Source: Thermoanaerobaculia bacterium (GTDB taxonomy: Bacteria; Acidobacteriota; Thermoanaerobaculia; Multivoradales; JAIOJS01). Taken from it: a stretch of DNA of 64,000 nucleotides. The notes under the pieces are model-generated. The model saw nothing but the letters and a program-made list of their open reading frames with translations, was not told where the DNA came from and ran no database searches. Position 1 is the stretch's first letter, and each line of letters opens with the position of its first letter. Shown piece after piece: positions 24,766 through 34,857 of this stretch. The stretch lies in assembly GCA_030429235.1 (NCBI GenBank), contig JAUIDB010000008.1, forward strand, positions 62,001-126,000, in the 5' to 3' direction. The position numbers and the translations under genes are program-made.

Positions 24766-25550
24766 GCCGAGGCTCCGGCCGGGTACAGATCGGTGATGAG
24801 GTACTTGTAGAGCGTGCTGCGCAGGGCGTTCGAATCGAGGTCCTTGAGGAACTCACCCTCCACGGCAACGGCGATTCGACCGGTCTCTTCGGAGACCACG
24901 ACGGCGATGGCGTCCGTCTCCTCGGTGATGCCTAGCGCGGCGCGGTGCCGGGTTCCGTACTCCTTGGACAACTCGCCCCGCTTCGAGAGTGGCAGGAAGC
25001 AGGCGGCGGCGGCGATCCGGTCACCCTGGATGACCACCGCTCCATCGTGGAGCGGCGTCGCGGGGTTGAAGACGTTCAGCAGGATGTCGTAGGAGACCAC
25101 CGAGTCGAGACGGATCCCGGAGTCGACGTAGTTCTTGAGTCCCTCCAGGCGCTCCAACACGATCAGGGCTCCGACTCGTCGAGTGGACATGGCCGTCGCG
25201 GCCAGCACGATCTCGTGGAAGACCGAGTCGACTTGTTGCGGCTGGCCGATCCCCCAGGTGCGTCGGCTACCGAACTGCGCCAGAGCGCGGCGGATTTCGT
25301 CCTGAAAGAGGACGAGGATCGCCAGCGGAAGCACCGAGAAGAAGGTCTCGAGGGTGGTTTGTAGAGTCTGGAGCTCGGCGAGGCGCGAGACGTAGTAGAC
25401 CCCGACGAGGAGGAGGATCCCGAGCAAGATCTGGACGGCTCGAGTGCCGCGGATCAACAGGAGAAGGTTGTAGATGACGAGCGCGACGAGCACGATGTCC
25501 AGAATGTCGCGCCAGGACACCAGGTCGAGGTAGGTGACGAACTCGCTCAT
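24762..25550 (-). CDS. cdaA: Diadenylate cyclase (c-di-AMP synthase), CdaA type
   Basis: A 262-residue membrane enzyme. Three N-terminal helices (~15-33, ~38-58, ~68-85) precede a DAC domain. The active-site motifs are intact: LHDGAVVIQGDRI (DGA) and EYGTRHRAALGITEETDAIAVVVSEETG (RHR). It should make c-di-AMP from two ATP. ATG 25550 overlaps the folP stop by 4 bases and its stop overlaps cdaR by 4. Order cdaA-cdaR-glmM is canonical. Confidence 0.96.
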   Translation of the reverse strand: MSEFVTYLDLVSWRDILDIVLVALVIYNLLLLIRGTRAVQILLGILLLVGVYYVSRLAELQTLQTTLETFFSVLPLAILVLFQDEIRRALAQFGSRRTWGIGQPQQVDSVFHEIVLAATAMSTRRVGALIVLERLEGLKNYVDSGIRLDSVVSYDILLNVFNPATPLHDGAVVIQGDRIAAAACFLPLSKRGELSKEYGTRHRAALGITEETDAIAVVVSEETGRIAVAVEGEFLKDLDSNALRSTLYKYLITDLYPAGASA

Positions 25551-26583
25551 GGCGGCTCCCCGTCCAGGCTCTCGGGTCCGAGAGAGGGCCCCGCGGCACG
25601 GGCGATGGCAGTGTAGACATCGATGAAGTGACGCGTCTCGCGGACGTCGTGCACTCGCACCAGGGCGGCCCCCTGCTGCAGGGCCCAGGCCACGGTGGCG
25701 AGGCTGCCCGCGGCCCGTTGGTCCGCGGCGGCGCCGGTTACCGTACCGATGAACCGTTTGCGGCTGGCACCGACCAGTAGGGGGCAGCCCAACTCGTGCA
25801 GAGCGTCGAGGTGGCGCAGGAGAGCGAGATTGTGGTCGTCGTGTTTGGCGAACCCGAGCCCGGGATCCAGTACCACCCGCCGGGGGTCGATTCCCTGTTG
25901 GACGGCCCGCGCGAGGGTGGCCGCGAGTTCCTGGCGCACCTCGGTGACCACATCGTCGTAGACCGCGTACTGCTGGATGTCGGGCAGGACCCCGCGCAGG
26001 TGCATCAGGATGACGGGGGCTTCACTGGCCACCAGTAGGGGGGCCATCTCCGGGTCGCCGAGACCGGTGACGTCGTTGATCAGATCGGCTCCGGCGCGGA
26101 GTGCTGCTTTGGCCACCGACGCCTTGCGCGTGTCGACCGACAACGGAAGGTCGGTGGCCGAGCGTAGGGCTTCGAGGACGGGGAGCAGGCGGTCGATCTC
26201 CTCCTGGCTCGAAACGGAAACAGCGCCGGCTCCGTAAGCCTGGCTGGCCGGTCGGGTGGACTCGGCGCCGAGGTCGAGGCCGTCAGCCCCCGCTTCCAGC
26301 ATGGAGAGGCCTCGTTCGATGGCGGCGGCGGGCTCGTGGTACCGACCGCCATCGCTGAAGGAGTCGGGCGTTACGTTGAGAATCCCCAGGACCAGGGGGC
26401 CCTGGTCCCGCACCGCACTCAGGTCGAGGCGCCGACCTGCGGGCAGGTCGATTGCCGGTAGCGTCGGATCGAGGGCCTGGCCCGCAACGCACCGCTCGAT
26501 CGGGCGCGGCGACGGCTCGGCCTGAGAAGAGCGAGCGGAGAGCGCCCGGACCGCCCGGGACGTCGAACGCACCCGCCCCAAGG

Positions 26584-26587
<4 letters not shown>
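25547..26587 (-). CDS. folP: Dihydropteroate synthase
   Basis: A 346-residue enzyme of folate synthesis joining p-aminobenzoate to dihydropterin pyrophosphate. Family motifs are [81 protein letters not shown] and [11 protein letters not shown]. About 60 extra N-terminal residues precede the barrel; the GTG 26587 start (GTGA overlap with ftsH) is supported by the overlap, though a shorter start is possible. Confidence 0.95.
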
Positions 26588-28527
<1,940 letters not shown>

Positions 28528-28717
28528 CGTGGACCTTTCCTCGAATCGACGACCTGGGAGCCGTCGAATTAGCTCTTGAGTGTAGCAGGAACCCTGCCGG
28601 ATTGCCCCTGCCGGGGAACCCCGGCTGACGCGGGGGCTCTACCCAGTCCAACGCAGGAGGGCGCTGGTTATTCCGTCGTGCCGCTCCAGGGCGCAGCAGC
28701 CGGCGCCCAGTGGGAGT

Positions 28718-29233
28718 TCAATCGTCGAGATAACCGACGTAGGGCAGCCCTCCGTAGCGGCCCTCGAACTTCATCCCGTAGCCGACCAGTCGTTTGGTGC
28801 GCTCGGTGGTGAAGACCCCGTAGTCGACCTGAAAGTGCACGGTTCGCTCCTTGGGCAGATCGACCAGCGCGATGGTCTGGACCTTGCTCGCTCCCATCGC
28901 CAGGAACTGGCTGCGAAGGTAGGTCTCGATCACGGCACTACTCACCACGTCCTTGACCACCAGCAGGTGTTGACCCTCGACGTCGATCGGCACGGGATAG
29001 CTGAGTTCGACGGGACTCTCGGAGCCCTCCTCGTGGTGATCGACCTGTAGAAACTCATACCGCAAGGGAGTGCCGATGGCGCGTACGAGATCGGCGAGGA
29101 AGATCACCGAGCCCCCGAGAACCGAGAGGATCAGGGGATCGTTCGGGGCCACCTCGCGTTGGAGCTGTTGACCCAGGTCGCGAACACGATTGCTCAGGGT
29201 CCTGGCGTCGAACAGCTCTTTGATGTTTGGCAT
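28718..29233 (-). CDS. Hypoxanthine phosphoribosyltransferase-like protein with degenerate active site
   Basis: A 171-residue protein whose position (tilS-hpt-ftsH) and C-terminal fold (KRLVGYGMKFEGRYGGLPYVGYL) mark it as an HPRT homologue. The active site is not conserved. The PRPP loop usually read as VEDIIDTG is VKDVVSSA here, losing the Glu and the general-base Asp. Loop I LKGS/LRGS is LGGS, and the flexible SSYG loop is DHHEEGSES. It is thus probably not an active HPRT. In Bacillus, HprT with TilS was reported to activate ftsH; a purely regulatory role here is inference. Confidence 0.8.
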   Translation of the reverse strand: MPNIKELFDARTLSNRVRDLGQQLQREVAPNDPLILSVLGGSVIFLADLVRAIGTPLRYEFLQVDHHEEGSESPVELSYPVPIDVEGQHLLVVKDVVSSAVIETYLRSQFLAMGASKVQTIALVDLPKERTVHFQVDYGVFTTERTKRLVGYGMKFEGRYGGLPYVGYLDD

Positions 29234-29248
29234 GGCGGTGCCTCCGCT

Positions 29249-30688
29249 CTAGAACTCCTCGCGGTCGGCGGCGCCCTCCAGTCGGACGACCCAGGCGCTT
29301 CGATCCTCGGGTCGGAGTCGGTACTGATCGTTGATGGTAACACCCGGCACCCAAACCAGCGTCTCCTCGAGGAAGAGAAGTGGCAGCCGATCCCGCTCGA
29401 GCCGGGGGACCTTGCGATCGATGAGAAGGTCCTTCAGTCGTTTCGGGTGGGCCGACCCCAAAGGGCGGATACGGTCTCCAGGCCGGCGGGTTCGCACCGT
29501 GAAGGCTCGGCCAGGGAGGATCCGTGGGGAAAGAGCGGCACGGCGCGGTGAGCCGGTACGCATCCAGGCCGCCACCGGTTGCGACTCGAAGACGAGGGTC
29601 TGATCGAGAGTCGGGAGCGGCATCCGGAAGGTAGCCCCGGCCCGAGAAGGCCAGGCTCCGTGATAGCTCGTCCCGACCGGCTCGTCGGTCTGCGGCCGCA
29701 GGATCAAGCGATCGCCGTGCGTCTCCCAGAGCAGCGAGCCGCCGGCCGAGGTGCGGAAGCCCTGGTCTCCGGGGCGCTCCAGGAGTCGCGCCAGTTCTCG
29801 AGCCGCCCCGGCCGGGGCCGGATAGCGGTGTCCATGGGCTCGATGGAGGAGCGCCAGGGCCCAGGGAACGAGGGGTCGGGGCAGGCTCCGCAGCTCGTCG
29901 AGGGGCAGACTGGGTCCGTAGTCCGAAGGGGTCAGGGGAAGTTCCCGGCCCAGGACTCGACGGATGTGGTCCGTGGCGGCCTGGGCCGCCGCGGCCAGAG
30001 CGAGGAGTCGGTGGTGGTCGCCGGGAGCGAGCGCCGGCATCAGGTGGTGGCGAATCGCGTTGCGACGCAACCGGTGGTCCCGATTCGTCGGATCCTGACT
30101 GGGACCCAGCTGGTCCGAAGCCCCCAGCTCCTTCAGGGCAGCGACGATCTGCGCGCGCCGCAACGGCAGGAGGGGGCGCACGATGCCGCGAGCTGATCGG
30201 GCCCGCATCGCGCCCAGACCGGCGAGTCCCGAGCCGTAGAGGAGTCGGAGGCACACCGTCTCGGCCTGGTCGTCGGCGTGGTGCCCGGTGGCGACGACGT
30301 CGGCACCGACGTCCTCGGCGAGACGGAGGAGGAAGGCATAGCGCTGGTCCCGAGCGTCCGCTTCGGCGCCGCGGCTCGGTTCGTCCGTCTGGCGAACTCC
30401 GGGAGCCTGCGCCAGGTGGCAGGTGACTCGGAGTCTCTGGGTGAGGTGGCGGGCATGTGCGGCACGCGACGCGGAGCCAGCGTCCAGGTGGTGGTCGAAG
30501 TGTGCTGCCTCGACGGAGAGACCACAGCGCTCTCGGATTGCGACCAGACCCGTCAACAACGCCAAGGAGTCTGGACCGCCGGAGAAGGCGACCAGGATCC
30601 TCTGAGGGGGGTCGAAGAAGGCCTCGAGGGTCTCGACGAGGAGTGCGGCCGAAGGGCCGATGGTGGCGGTGACGGGACTTGAACCCAT
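29249..30688 (-). CDS. tilS: tRNA(Ile)-lysidine synthase; start codon inside tRNA gene
   Basis: A 479-residue N-type PP-loop ATPase that puts lysidine on C34 of tRNA-Ile(CAU). The PP-loop is ILVAFSGGPDSLALL, with HFDHHLDAGS, ATGHHADDQAETVCLRLLYGSGLAGLGAM and PLLPLRRAQI following; the C-terminal domain has RTRRPGDRIRPLG and KRLKDLLIDRKVPRLERDRLPLL. The only ATG/GTG/TTG before the PP-loop in frame is ATG 30688, which lies within the tRNA gene at 30661-30737. The next possible initiation would be at a non-standard codon such as ATC 30661. Ends 15 bases before hpt. Confidence 0.9.
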   Translation of the reverse strand: MGSSPVTATIGPSAALLVETLEAFFDPPQRILVAFSGGPDSLALLTGLVAIRERCGLSVEAAHFDHHLDAGSASRAAHARHLTQRLRVTCHLAQAPGVRQTDEPSRGAEADARDQRYAFLLRLAEDVGADVVATGHHADDQAETVCLRLLYGSGLAGLGAMRARSARGIVRPLLPLRRAQIVAALKELGASDQLGPSQDPTNRDHRLRRNAIRHHLMPALAPGDHHRLLALAAAAQAATDHIRRVLGRELPLTPSDYGPSLPLDELRSLPRPLVPWALALLHRAHGHRYPAPAGAARELARLLERPGDQGFRTSAGGSLLWETHGDRLILRPQTDEPVGTSYHGAWPSRAGATFRMPLPTLDQTLVFESQPVAAWMRTGSPRRAALSPRILPGRAFTVRTRRPGDRIRPLGSAHPKRLKDLLIDRKVPRLERDRLPLLFLEETLVWVPGVTINDQYRLRPEDRSAWVVRLEGAADREEF

Positions 30689-30737
30689 GACCTAACGGTT
30701 ATGAGCCGTTCGCTCTAACCAACTGAGCTACACCGCC
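30661..30737 (-). tRNA. tRNA with CAU anticodon (elongator Met, or Ile2), CCA encoded
   Basis: Cloverleaf read on the minus strand: acceptor GGCGGTG/CACCGCC, D-stem GCTC/GAGC with loop AGTTGGTTA, anticodon stem AACGG/CCGTT around loop CTCATAA (anticodon CAT), variable AGGTC, T-arm ATGGG-TTCAAGT-CCCGT, discriminator A, then a genomically encoded CCA at 30661-30663. Elongator Met is the default call; tRNA-Ile2 (lysidine-modified, the TilS substrate) has the same anticodon and cannot be excluded. It overlaps the 5' end of tilS. Confidence 0.93.
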
Positions 30738-30747
30738 CGGACGGGCA

Positions 30748-30776
30748 AAGATATCCTGTGCCCAGCCTGGAATCAA
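30748..30776 (-). promoter_or_regulatory. Promoter of the tRNA(CAU)-tilS unit
   Basis: On the minus strand TTGATT (30776-30771), a 17-base spacer and TATCTT (30753-30748) end 10 bases before the mature tRNA 5' end, so transcription would begin a few bases upstream of the tRNA. Confidence 0.65.
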
Positions 30777-30887
30777 GCCCCCGCGGGCTACCTTCAGCCG
30801 CTTCGGCCTCAGGGTCGAAGACTTCCCATCACCCTGGCGGAACCAGCTCGGTGGGGTAGGATCCCCGTCAGTGGAGGGACCGTAGGG

Positions 30888-31061
30888 ATGAAGAAGGTCA
30901 GAGTCTGCAAGACGTGCGACCGGGGAGAGAAGGAAACCCGGCTTCAGAAGTGCGTGATCTGCCACGGTTTCTACTGCTACAAGTGCCGCGTTCGGAAGTT
31001 CGGCAAACTCTTCTGCAGCAAGGTCTGCGCCGAACTCTTCTTCTTCGGCGACGAGGACTGA
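30888..31061 (+). CDS. Cys-rich zinc-finger-like microprotein (57 aa)
   Basis: ATG 30888 to TGA 31061. Eight cysteines and one histidine occur in paired order: CKTC (7, 10), CVICHGFYCYKC (22, 25, 30, 33) and CSKVC (43, 47), framed by basic residues, with a C-terminal ELFFFGDED. This resembles a double zinc-binding cross-brace finger. GGAGG lies at 30872-30876 and TAGGAT at 30857-30862. Base composition and Cys spacing support a real gene. It is divergent from the tRNA and convergent with sod. No family recognised. Confidence 0.7.
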   Translation: MKKVRVCKTCDRGEKETRLQKCVICHGFYCYKCRVRKFGKLFCSKVCAELFFFGDED

Positions 31062-31141
31062 AGTAGGGAACGGAAGGGGGCCGGAGGCCCGAGGCCGGCG
31101 TGCAGCCGATCGAGCCTCACAGCGCCCCCTACCCGTCACGA

Positions 31142-31747
31142 TCAGCTGGCGGCGGCGTAGCGAGCCGCTACCGCGTCCCAATCGACGACGTTGAACCAGG
31201 CCTGCACGTAGTCGGGCCGTCGGTTCTGGTAGTTCAGGTAGTACGCGTGCTCCCAGACGTCCAGTCCGAGAATCGGAGTCTTGCCGTCCATCAGCGGAGT
31301 GTCCTGGTTCGGCGTCGACGTCACCTCGAGTCCGTTGGTGCCGACCACCAGCCAGGCCCAGCCGGAGCCGAAGCGCGTGCCGGCGGCGGTGGCGAAGGCG
31401 CTCTTGAAGTCGTCGAAACTACCGAAGGCGCTGTCGATCGCAGCGCTCAGCGCTCCCGAAGGGGCGCCACCACCCGAAGGGGACATGACCGTCCAGAACA
31501 GGGAGTGGTTGGCGTGGCCGCCGCCGTTGTTGCGTACTGCGCCCCGGATGCTCTCCGGAACCTGGTCGAGGTTGCGCATGAGGTCTTCGACGCTCTTCGC
31601 GGCGAGTTCGGCGTGCCCCTCGAGGGCAGCGTTCAGCTTGCTGACGTAACCGTTGTGGTGCTTGCCGTGATGGATCTCCATCGTCCGCGCGTCGATGTGC
31701 GGTTCGAGGGCATCGTGGGCGTAGGGAAGTGCGGGCAGCTCGTGCAT
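31142..31747 (-). CDS. sodA: Superoxide dismutase (Mn/Fe)
   Basis: A 201-residue cytosolic Fe/Mn SOD. Metal ligands and signatures are [17 protein letters not shown] (His), [11 protein letters not shown] (His), [10 protein letters not shown] and [19 protein letters not shown] (Asp and His). [10 protein letters not shown] favours the manganese type. AGGAGAACCT directly precedes ATG 31747. A perfect inverted repeat lies 41 bases upstream (31788-31802). Divergent from the erythromycin-esterase-like gene. Confidence 0.96.
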   Translation of the reverse strand: MHELPALPYAHDALEPHIDARTMEIHHGKHHNGYVSKLNAALEGHAELAAKSVEDLMRNLDQVPESIRGAVRNNGGGHANHSLFWTVMSPSGGGAPSGALSAAIDSAFGSFDDFKSAFATAAGTRFGSGWAWLVVGTNGLEVTSTPNQDTPLMDGKTPILGLDVWEHAYYLNYQNRRPDYVQAWFNVVDWDAVAARYAAAS

Positions 31748-31787
31748 AGGTTCTCCTCGGTTCGAGTTGGTCGGGGATGTTGACGGG

Positions 31788-31802
31788 GAGTTCCGCGAAC
31801 TC
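31788..31802. promoter_or_regulatory. 15-bp perfect inverted repeat between sodA and ere-like gene
   Basis: GAGTTC-CGC-GAACTC in the divergent intergenic region, 41 bases from the sodA start and 172 from the other start. Suits a dimeric regulator; no regulator is assigned. Confidence 0.4.
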
Positions 31803-31973
31803 GCGTCCAGCTTAGGCTATCAGGAGATCGTCCGGAGTGGCGACGGTGGTCGGGCGGTGGGCTAGACTCCGTGCCGTTGCGAACGGTCGATGTCGATCTG
31901 GAGGTGCGAGATGTGGAAGCGAACGGTCGTCCGCGATCAACGGACAGGCTCGCGGCCGGGAATCGGAGAACCG

Positions 31974-33296
31974 ATGAGCGGGTCGTGGCGTCGGGCTCGG
32001 CTTGCCGCGAGTTGCCTCGCGGGGATCGTGGGACTGATGGCGGGGCTGCCGGCTCTCGGGGTCTTCGGAGAGGCCGAGGTCGAGCCTGGAAAGGGCGAGT
32101 ACCCCCTGGCCCTGGACGATGAGGAGTTCGAGGATCTCCGCTTTCTGGCGACCGTACTCGAAGGGAAGCGGATCGTGCAGTTGGGCGAGAACACCCACGG
32201 TGTGCACGAGTACAACGTGGCGAAGTCGAGGCTCGTGCGCTACCTGCACCAGGAGCTGGGGTATTCCGTCCTCGCCTTCGAGAGTTCCGTCTACCAGTGC
32301 TACGACGCCGGGCTCACCGCCGCCACGGCCGAGGCGGCTACGACGCTCAGACGGTGTGCCTTCGGAGTCTGGCATACGCCGACTCTGGTGGATCTCTTCG
32401 AGTATGTGAAGCGCACCCAGGACGGTCCACATCCGCTACGACTCGCGGGATTCGACGTACAACCGATCGGTTCCAACAAGGCGGACCGGCCGCAGTTTCT
32501 CGAGCGAATCGTCGGTCAGGTCGACACCGACTACGCGGTGGAGGTGGGCAAACTGGACACGCGGTTCCTGGAGATCTACGGCCAGGGCGGCAGCCAGCGT
32601 CGCGCCTTCTATCGCTCGGCGGACGGATCGGAGATGGCGAGCGCCTACGAGCGGCTGGAGCGGTTTCTCGAAGAGCACCGGACGACCCTCGAGGCGGTGA
32701 CCGAAGACCCCGAGGCGCTGGGCATCGGCATTCGCACGGCCGCGTCGATGGCGGACTACATCCGCTTCCACGCGGCACCGAGCAACCTGGAGTACTCGGA
32801 GGGTCGAGATCGTGGAATGGCCGAGAACCTCATCAGATTGCTCGACGAGGTCTATCCGGACCAAAAGGCTATCGTCTGGGGGCACAACTTCCATCTCCGG
32901 CACCGCAACGCGGAGATCGTTCCCCGCGAGGACGTGTTCCCCGGGGTAGCGGCGAGGACGATGGGCACCTGGGTCCGCGAACACTACGGGGAGCAGGTCT
33001 ATACCGTAGGGCTGTACGCCTACCAGGGACAGGCCGCCGACAACCGCGGTCGGACCTTCGAGATCAGTCCGGCCGCGCCGGAGAGTCTGGAAGGCACTCT
33101 GCACGCTCGCTCCGAGCCCGTGCTCTTCGTCGACTTCTCGTCGCGAGCGGAGCGGTCCGACGCCGCCTGGTTCTCTCGTCCGATGACGGCGCGTTTCAAC
33201 GCCACCGTGCCCCAGGAACTCGTCCCCAGTGATCAGTACGATGGCGTCCTGTTCTTCGATCGGGTCACGCCGCGGCGCCCCCTCGATCCTCACTGA
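31974..33296 (+). CDS. Erythromycin-esterase-family exported protein
   Basis: A 440-residue protein of the erythromycin esterase superfamily. ATG 31974 is chosen (GGAGAA at 31965-31970) because it gives a clean signal peptide (RRARLAASCLAGIVGLMAGLPALG). Active-site region motifs include IVQLGENTHGVHEYNVAKSRLVRYL (His/Glu), VLAFESSVYQCYDAG, RLAGFDVQP and AIVWGHNFHLRHRN. The family contains true macrolide esterases but most members have unknown hydrolase substrates; resistance should not be assumed. Confidence 0.85.
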   Translation: MSGSWRRARLAASCLAGIVGLMAGLPALGVFGEAEVEPGKGEYPLALDDEEFEDLRFLATVLEGKRIVQLGENTHGVHEYNVAKSRLVRYLHQELGYSVLAFESSVYQCYDAGLTAATAEAATTLRRCAFGVWHTPTLVDLFEYVKRTQDGPHPLRLAGFDVQPIGSNKADRPQFLERIVGQVDTDYAVEVGKLDTRFLEIYGQGGSQRRAFYRSADGSEMASAYERLERFLEEHRTTLEAVTEDPEALGIGIRTAASMADYIRFHAAPSNLEYSEGRDRGMAENLIRLLDEVYPDQKAIVWGHNFHLRHRNAEIVPREDVFPGVAARTMGTWVREHYGEQVYTVGLYAYQGQAADNRGRTFEISPAAPESLEGTLHARSEPVLFVDFSSRAERSDAAWFSRPMTARFNATVPQELVPSDQYDGVLFFDRVTPRRPLDPH

Positions 33297-33310
33297 GGCG
33301 CGCTCGGTCG

Positions 33311-34726
33311 CTAGACCACCTTCGAGTAGCGCACCCGAGGCCCGGTTCCCAGGTAGGAGTCAAAGGCCATGGCGGCGTTGCGGAGCGTGAACCGACCACT
33401 TGGTGTCACCGCGATCCGACGCGGCGTCTCGACCAGGAGACCGTCTTCCAGCAGCGGTTCGAGGCGACGACGCGCGCCGGCGAAGTGCTCGTCGAAGCTG
33501 ATTCCGTGCAGGGTCTCGATCTCCCCCTTGTCGACCTCGAGTTGACAGAGCAGGCTCTGGATCACGTCTCGGCGGAGTCGGTCCTCGGGGGAGAGGGCGA
33601 TTCCCCGGGCCGTAGCCAGATCGCCTCCGTCGATACACCGCTGATAGTCGACCACGCCTCGCAAGTTTTGGAAGTAGTGGCCATCCAACTGGCCGATCGC
33701 TGAGTTGCCCAGGCCCAGCAGGTCACTCTCCCCGTGGGTGGAGTAGCCCTGGAAGTTGCGGGTCAACGTTCCGTGGCGGCGCGCGATAGCCAGCGGGTCG
33801 TCGCGGCGCGCGAAGTGGTCGAGCCCGATGAAGTCGTATCCCAGTTGGCCGAGTCGTTCGATCGCGAGTTCGAAGATCGAGAGCTTGGTGGAGGCGTTCG
33901 GCAACGCCGTGGCGTCGATCGCCCGTTGGTGCGGGATCTGTTCGGGTAGATAGGCGAAGTTGAAGAGGGCGATGCGGTCGGGATGCCACCGGCTCACAGC
34001 GTCGAGGGTTCGTTCGAAGGTCTCGACGCTCTGATGGGGCAGACCGTAGATCAGATCGAGGTTGATGCGGTCGAGACCACGGCGCCGACATTGCTGCAGG
34101 ACGGTGGAGATCGACTCTTCGGACTGGATTCGGTGGATGGCGCGTTGCACGGTCGGGTCGACGTCCTGGATCCCGAAGCTGAGCCGATTGACCCCGATTT
34201 CGGCCAGGACATCGAGGTGCTCGGACGTCACTCGCCGGGGGTCGACCTCCACTCCGAACTCGTAGTCGCTCGTCCAGTCTGCGCAGTTTCGAAGCCTGGA
34301 TCCCAGGGTCAGTAGTTCCTCCGGCCGCAGGAAGGTCGGCGTGCCGCCGCCCCAGTGGATCTGAGCGAGCGAGCGTCCTCCCGCTCCCGCCTCCAACACC
34401 CGGTCGAGTTCGGTGAGGAGCGATCCGAGGTAGTTAGCCCCTCGCGCTTCGCTTTGCGAGATGCTGACCTGACAGCCACAGAAGAAACAGCGCGTGCGAC
34501 AGAAGGGCACGTGGAAGTACAGCGAGAGTGGTGAGCGGGCTCGTCGTCGGGTGGCCAACTGGTCCCGATACACCTCGGGGCCGACCTCGGTGAAGTGCGG
34601 CGCTGTGGGGTAGGACGTGTAGCGTGGGCCGGGGTGGTCGTACTTCTCGAGCAGCGCCCGGTCGAACCTGGCCGGTGGGGAGATCTCGTGTTCGGTGGGC
34701 GAGCTGGTGGTCGGAGCGGTGGCCAT
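33311..34726 (-). CDS. hemN: Oxygen-independent coproporphyrinogen III oxidase
   Basis: A 471-residue radical-SAM enzyme of anaerobic haem synthesis. The [4Fe-4S] motif is FCRTRCFFCGC (CxxxCxxC), after YTSYPTAPHF and SLYFHVPF. IHWGGGTPTFL, FGVEVDPRRVT, LSFGIQDVDPTVQ and GLDHFARRDDPLAIA follow. The full CPDH/HemN length and motifs distinguish it from HemW. It opens at ATG 34726. The divergent intergenic region to the GT87-like gene holds a 12-base G-rich direct repeat (34768-34811). Confidence 0.95.
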   Translation of the reverse strand: MATAPTTSSPTEHEISPPARFDRALLEKYDHPGPRYTSYPTAPHFTEVGPEVYRDQLATRRRARSPLSLYFHVPFCRTRCFFCGCQVSISQSEARGANYLGSLLTELDRVLEAGAGGRSLAQIHWGGGTPTFLRPEELLTLGSRLRNCADWTSDYEFGVEVDPRRVTSEHLDVLAEIGVNRLSFGIQDVDPTVQRAIHRIQSEESISTVLQQCRRRGLDRINLDLIYGLPHQSVETFERTLDAVSRWHPDRIALFNFAYLPEQIPHQRAIDATALPNASTKLSIFELAIERLGQLGYDFIGLDHFARRDDPLAIARRHGTLTRNFQGYSTHGESDLLGLGNSAIGQLDGHYFQNLRGVVDYQRCIDGGDLATARGIALSPEDRLRRDVIQSLLCQLEVDKGEIETLHGISFDEHFAGARRRLEPLLEDGLLVETPRRIAVTPSGRFTLRNAAMAFDSYLGTGPRVRYSKVV

Positions 34727-34767
34727 GATGAGAGTCTTCCCGTTCGATCGCGTCGGCGAAACCCTCG

Positions 34768-34811
34768 CTGGGGTGGGGTGGAACCGGATGCCCTATCCCC
34801 TGGGGTGGGGT
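34768..34811. repeat. G-rich direct repeat in hemN upstream region
   Basis: CTGGGGTGGGGT occurs at 34768-34779 and again at 34800-34811, exactly 32 bases apart. The plus strand thereby holds four G4 runs in 41 bases, enough for a G-quadruplex; alternatively two same-face regulator half-sites. Confidence 0.5.
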
Positions 34812-34843
34812 CGGCCCGAACCGGAGGCACGGAGGGTGCGCCG

Positions 34844-34849
34844 TATACT
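34844..34849 (+). promoter_or_regulatory. TATACT -10-like box 8 nt before TTG 34858
   Basis: TATACT, 8 bases, TTG start, no ribosome site. Leaderless candidate. Confidence 0.35.
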
Positions 34850-34857
34850 CACCGCGC

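Noticed and set aside
28604-28638. Riboswitch in front of ftsH
   Set aside because: Only alternating CCCC/GGGG blocks are visible, with no recognisable aptamer core; likely incidental pairing or an hpt 3'-end structure.
31974-33296. Macrolide resistance gene
   Set aside because: Family membership is clear, but most members have unknown substrates; resistance cannot be read from sequence alone.
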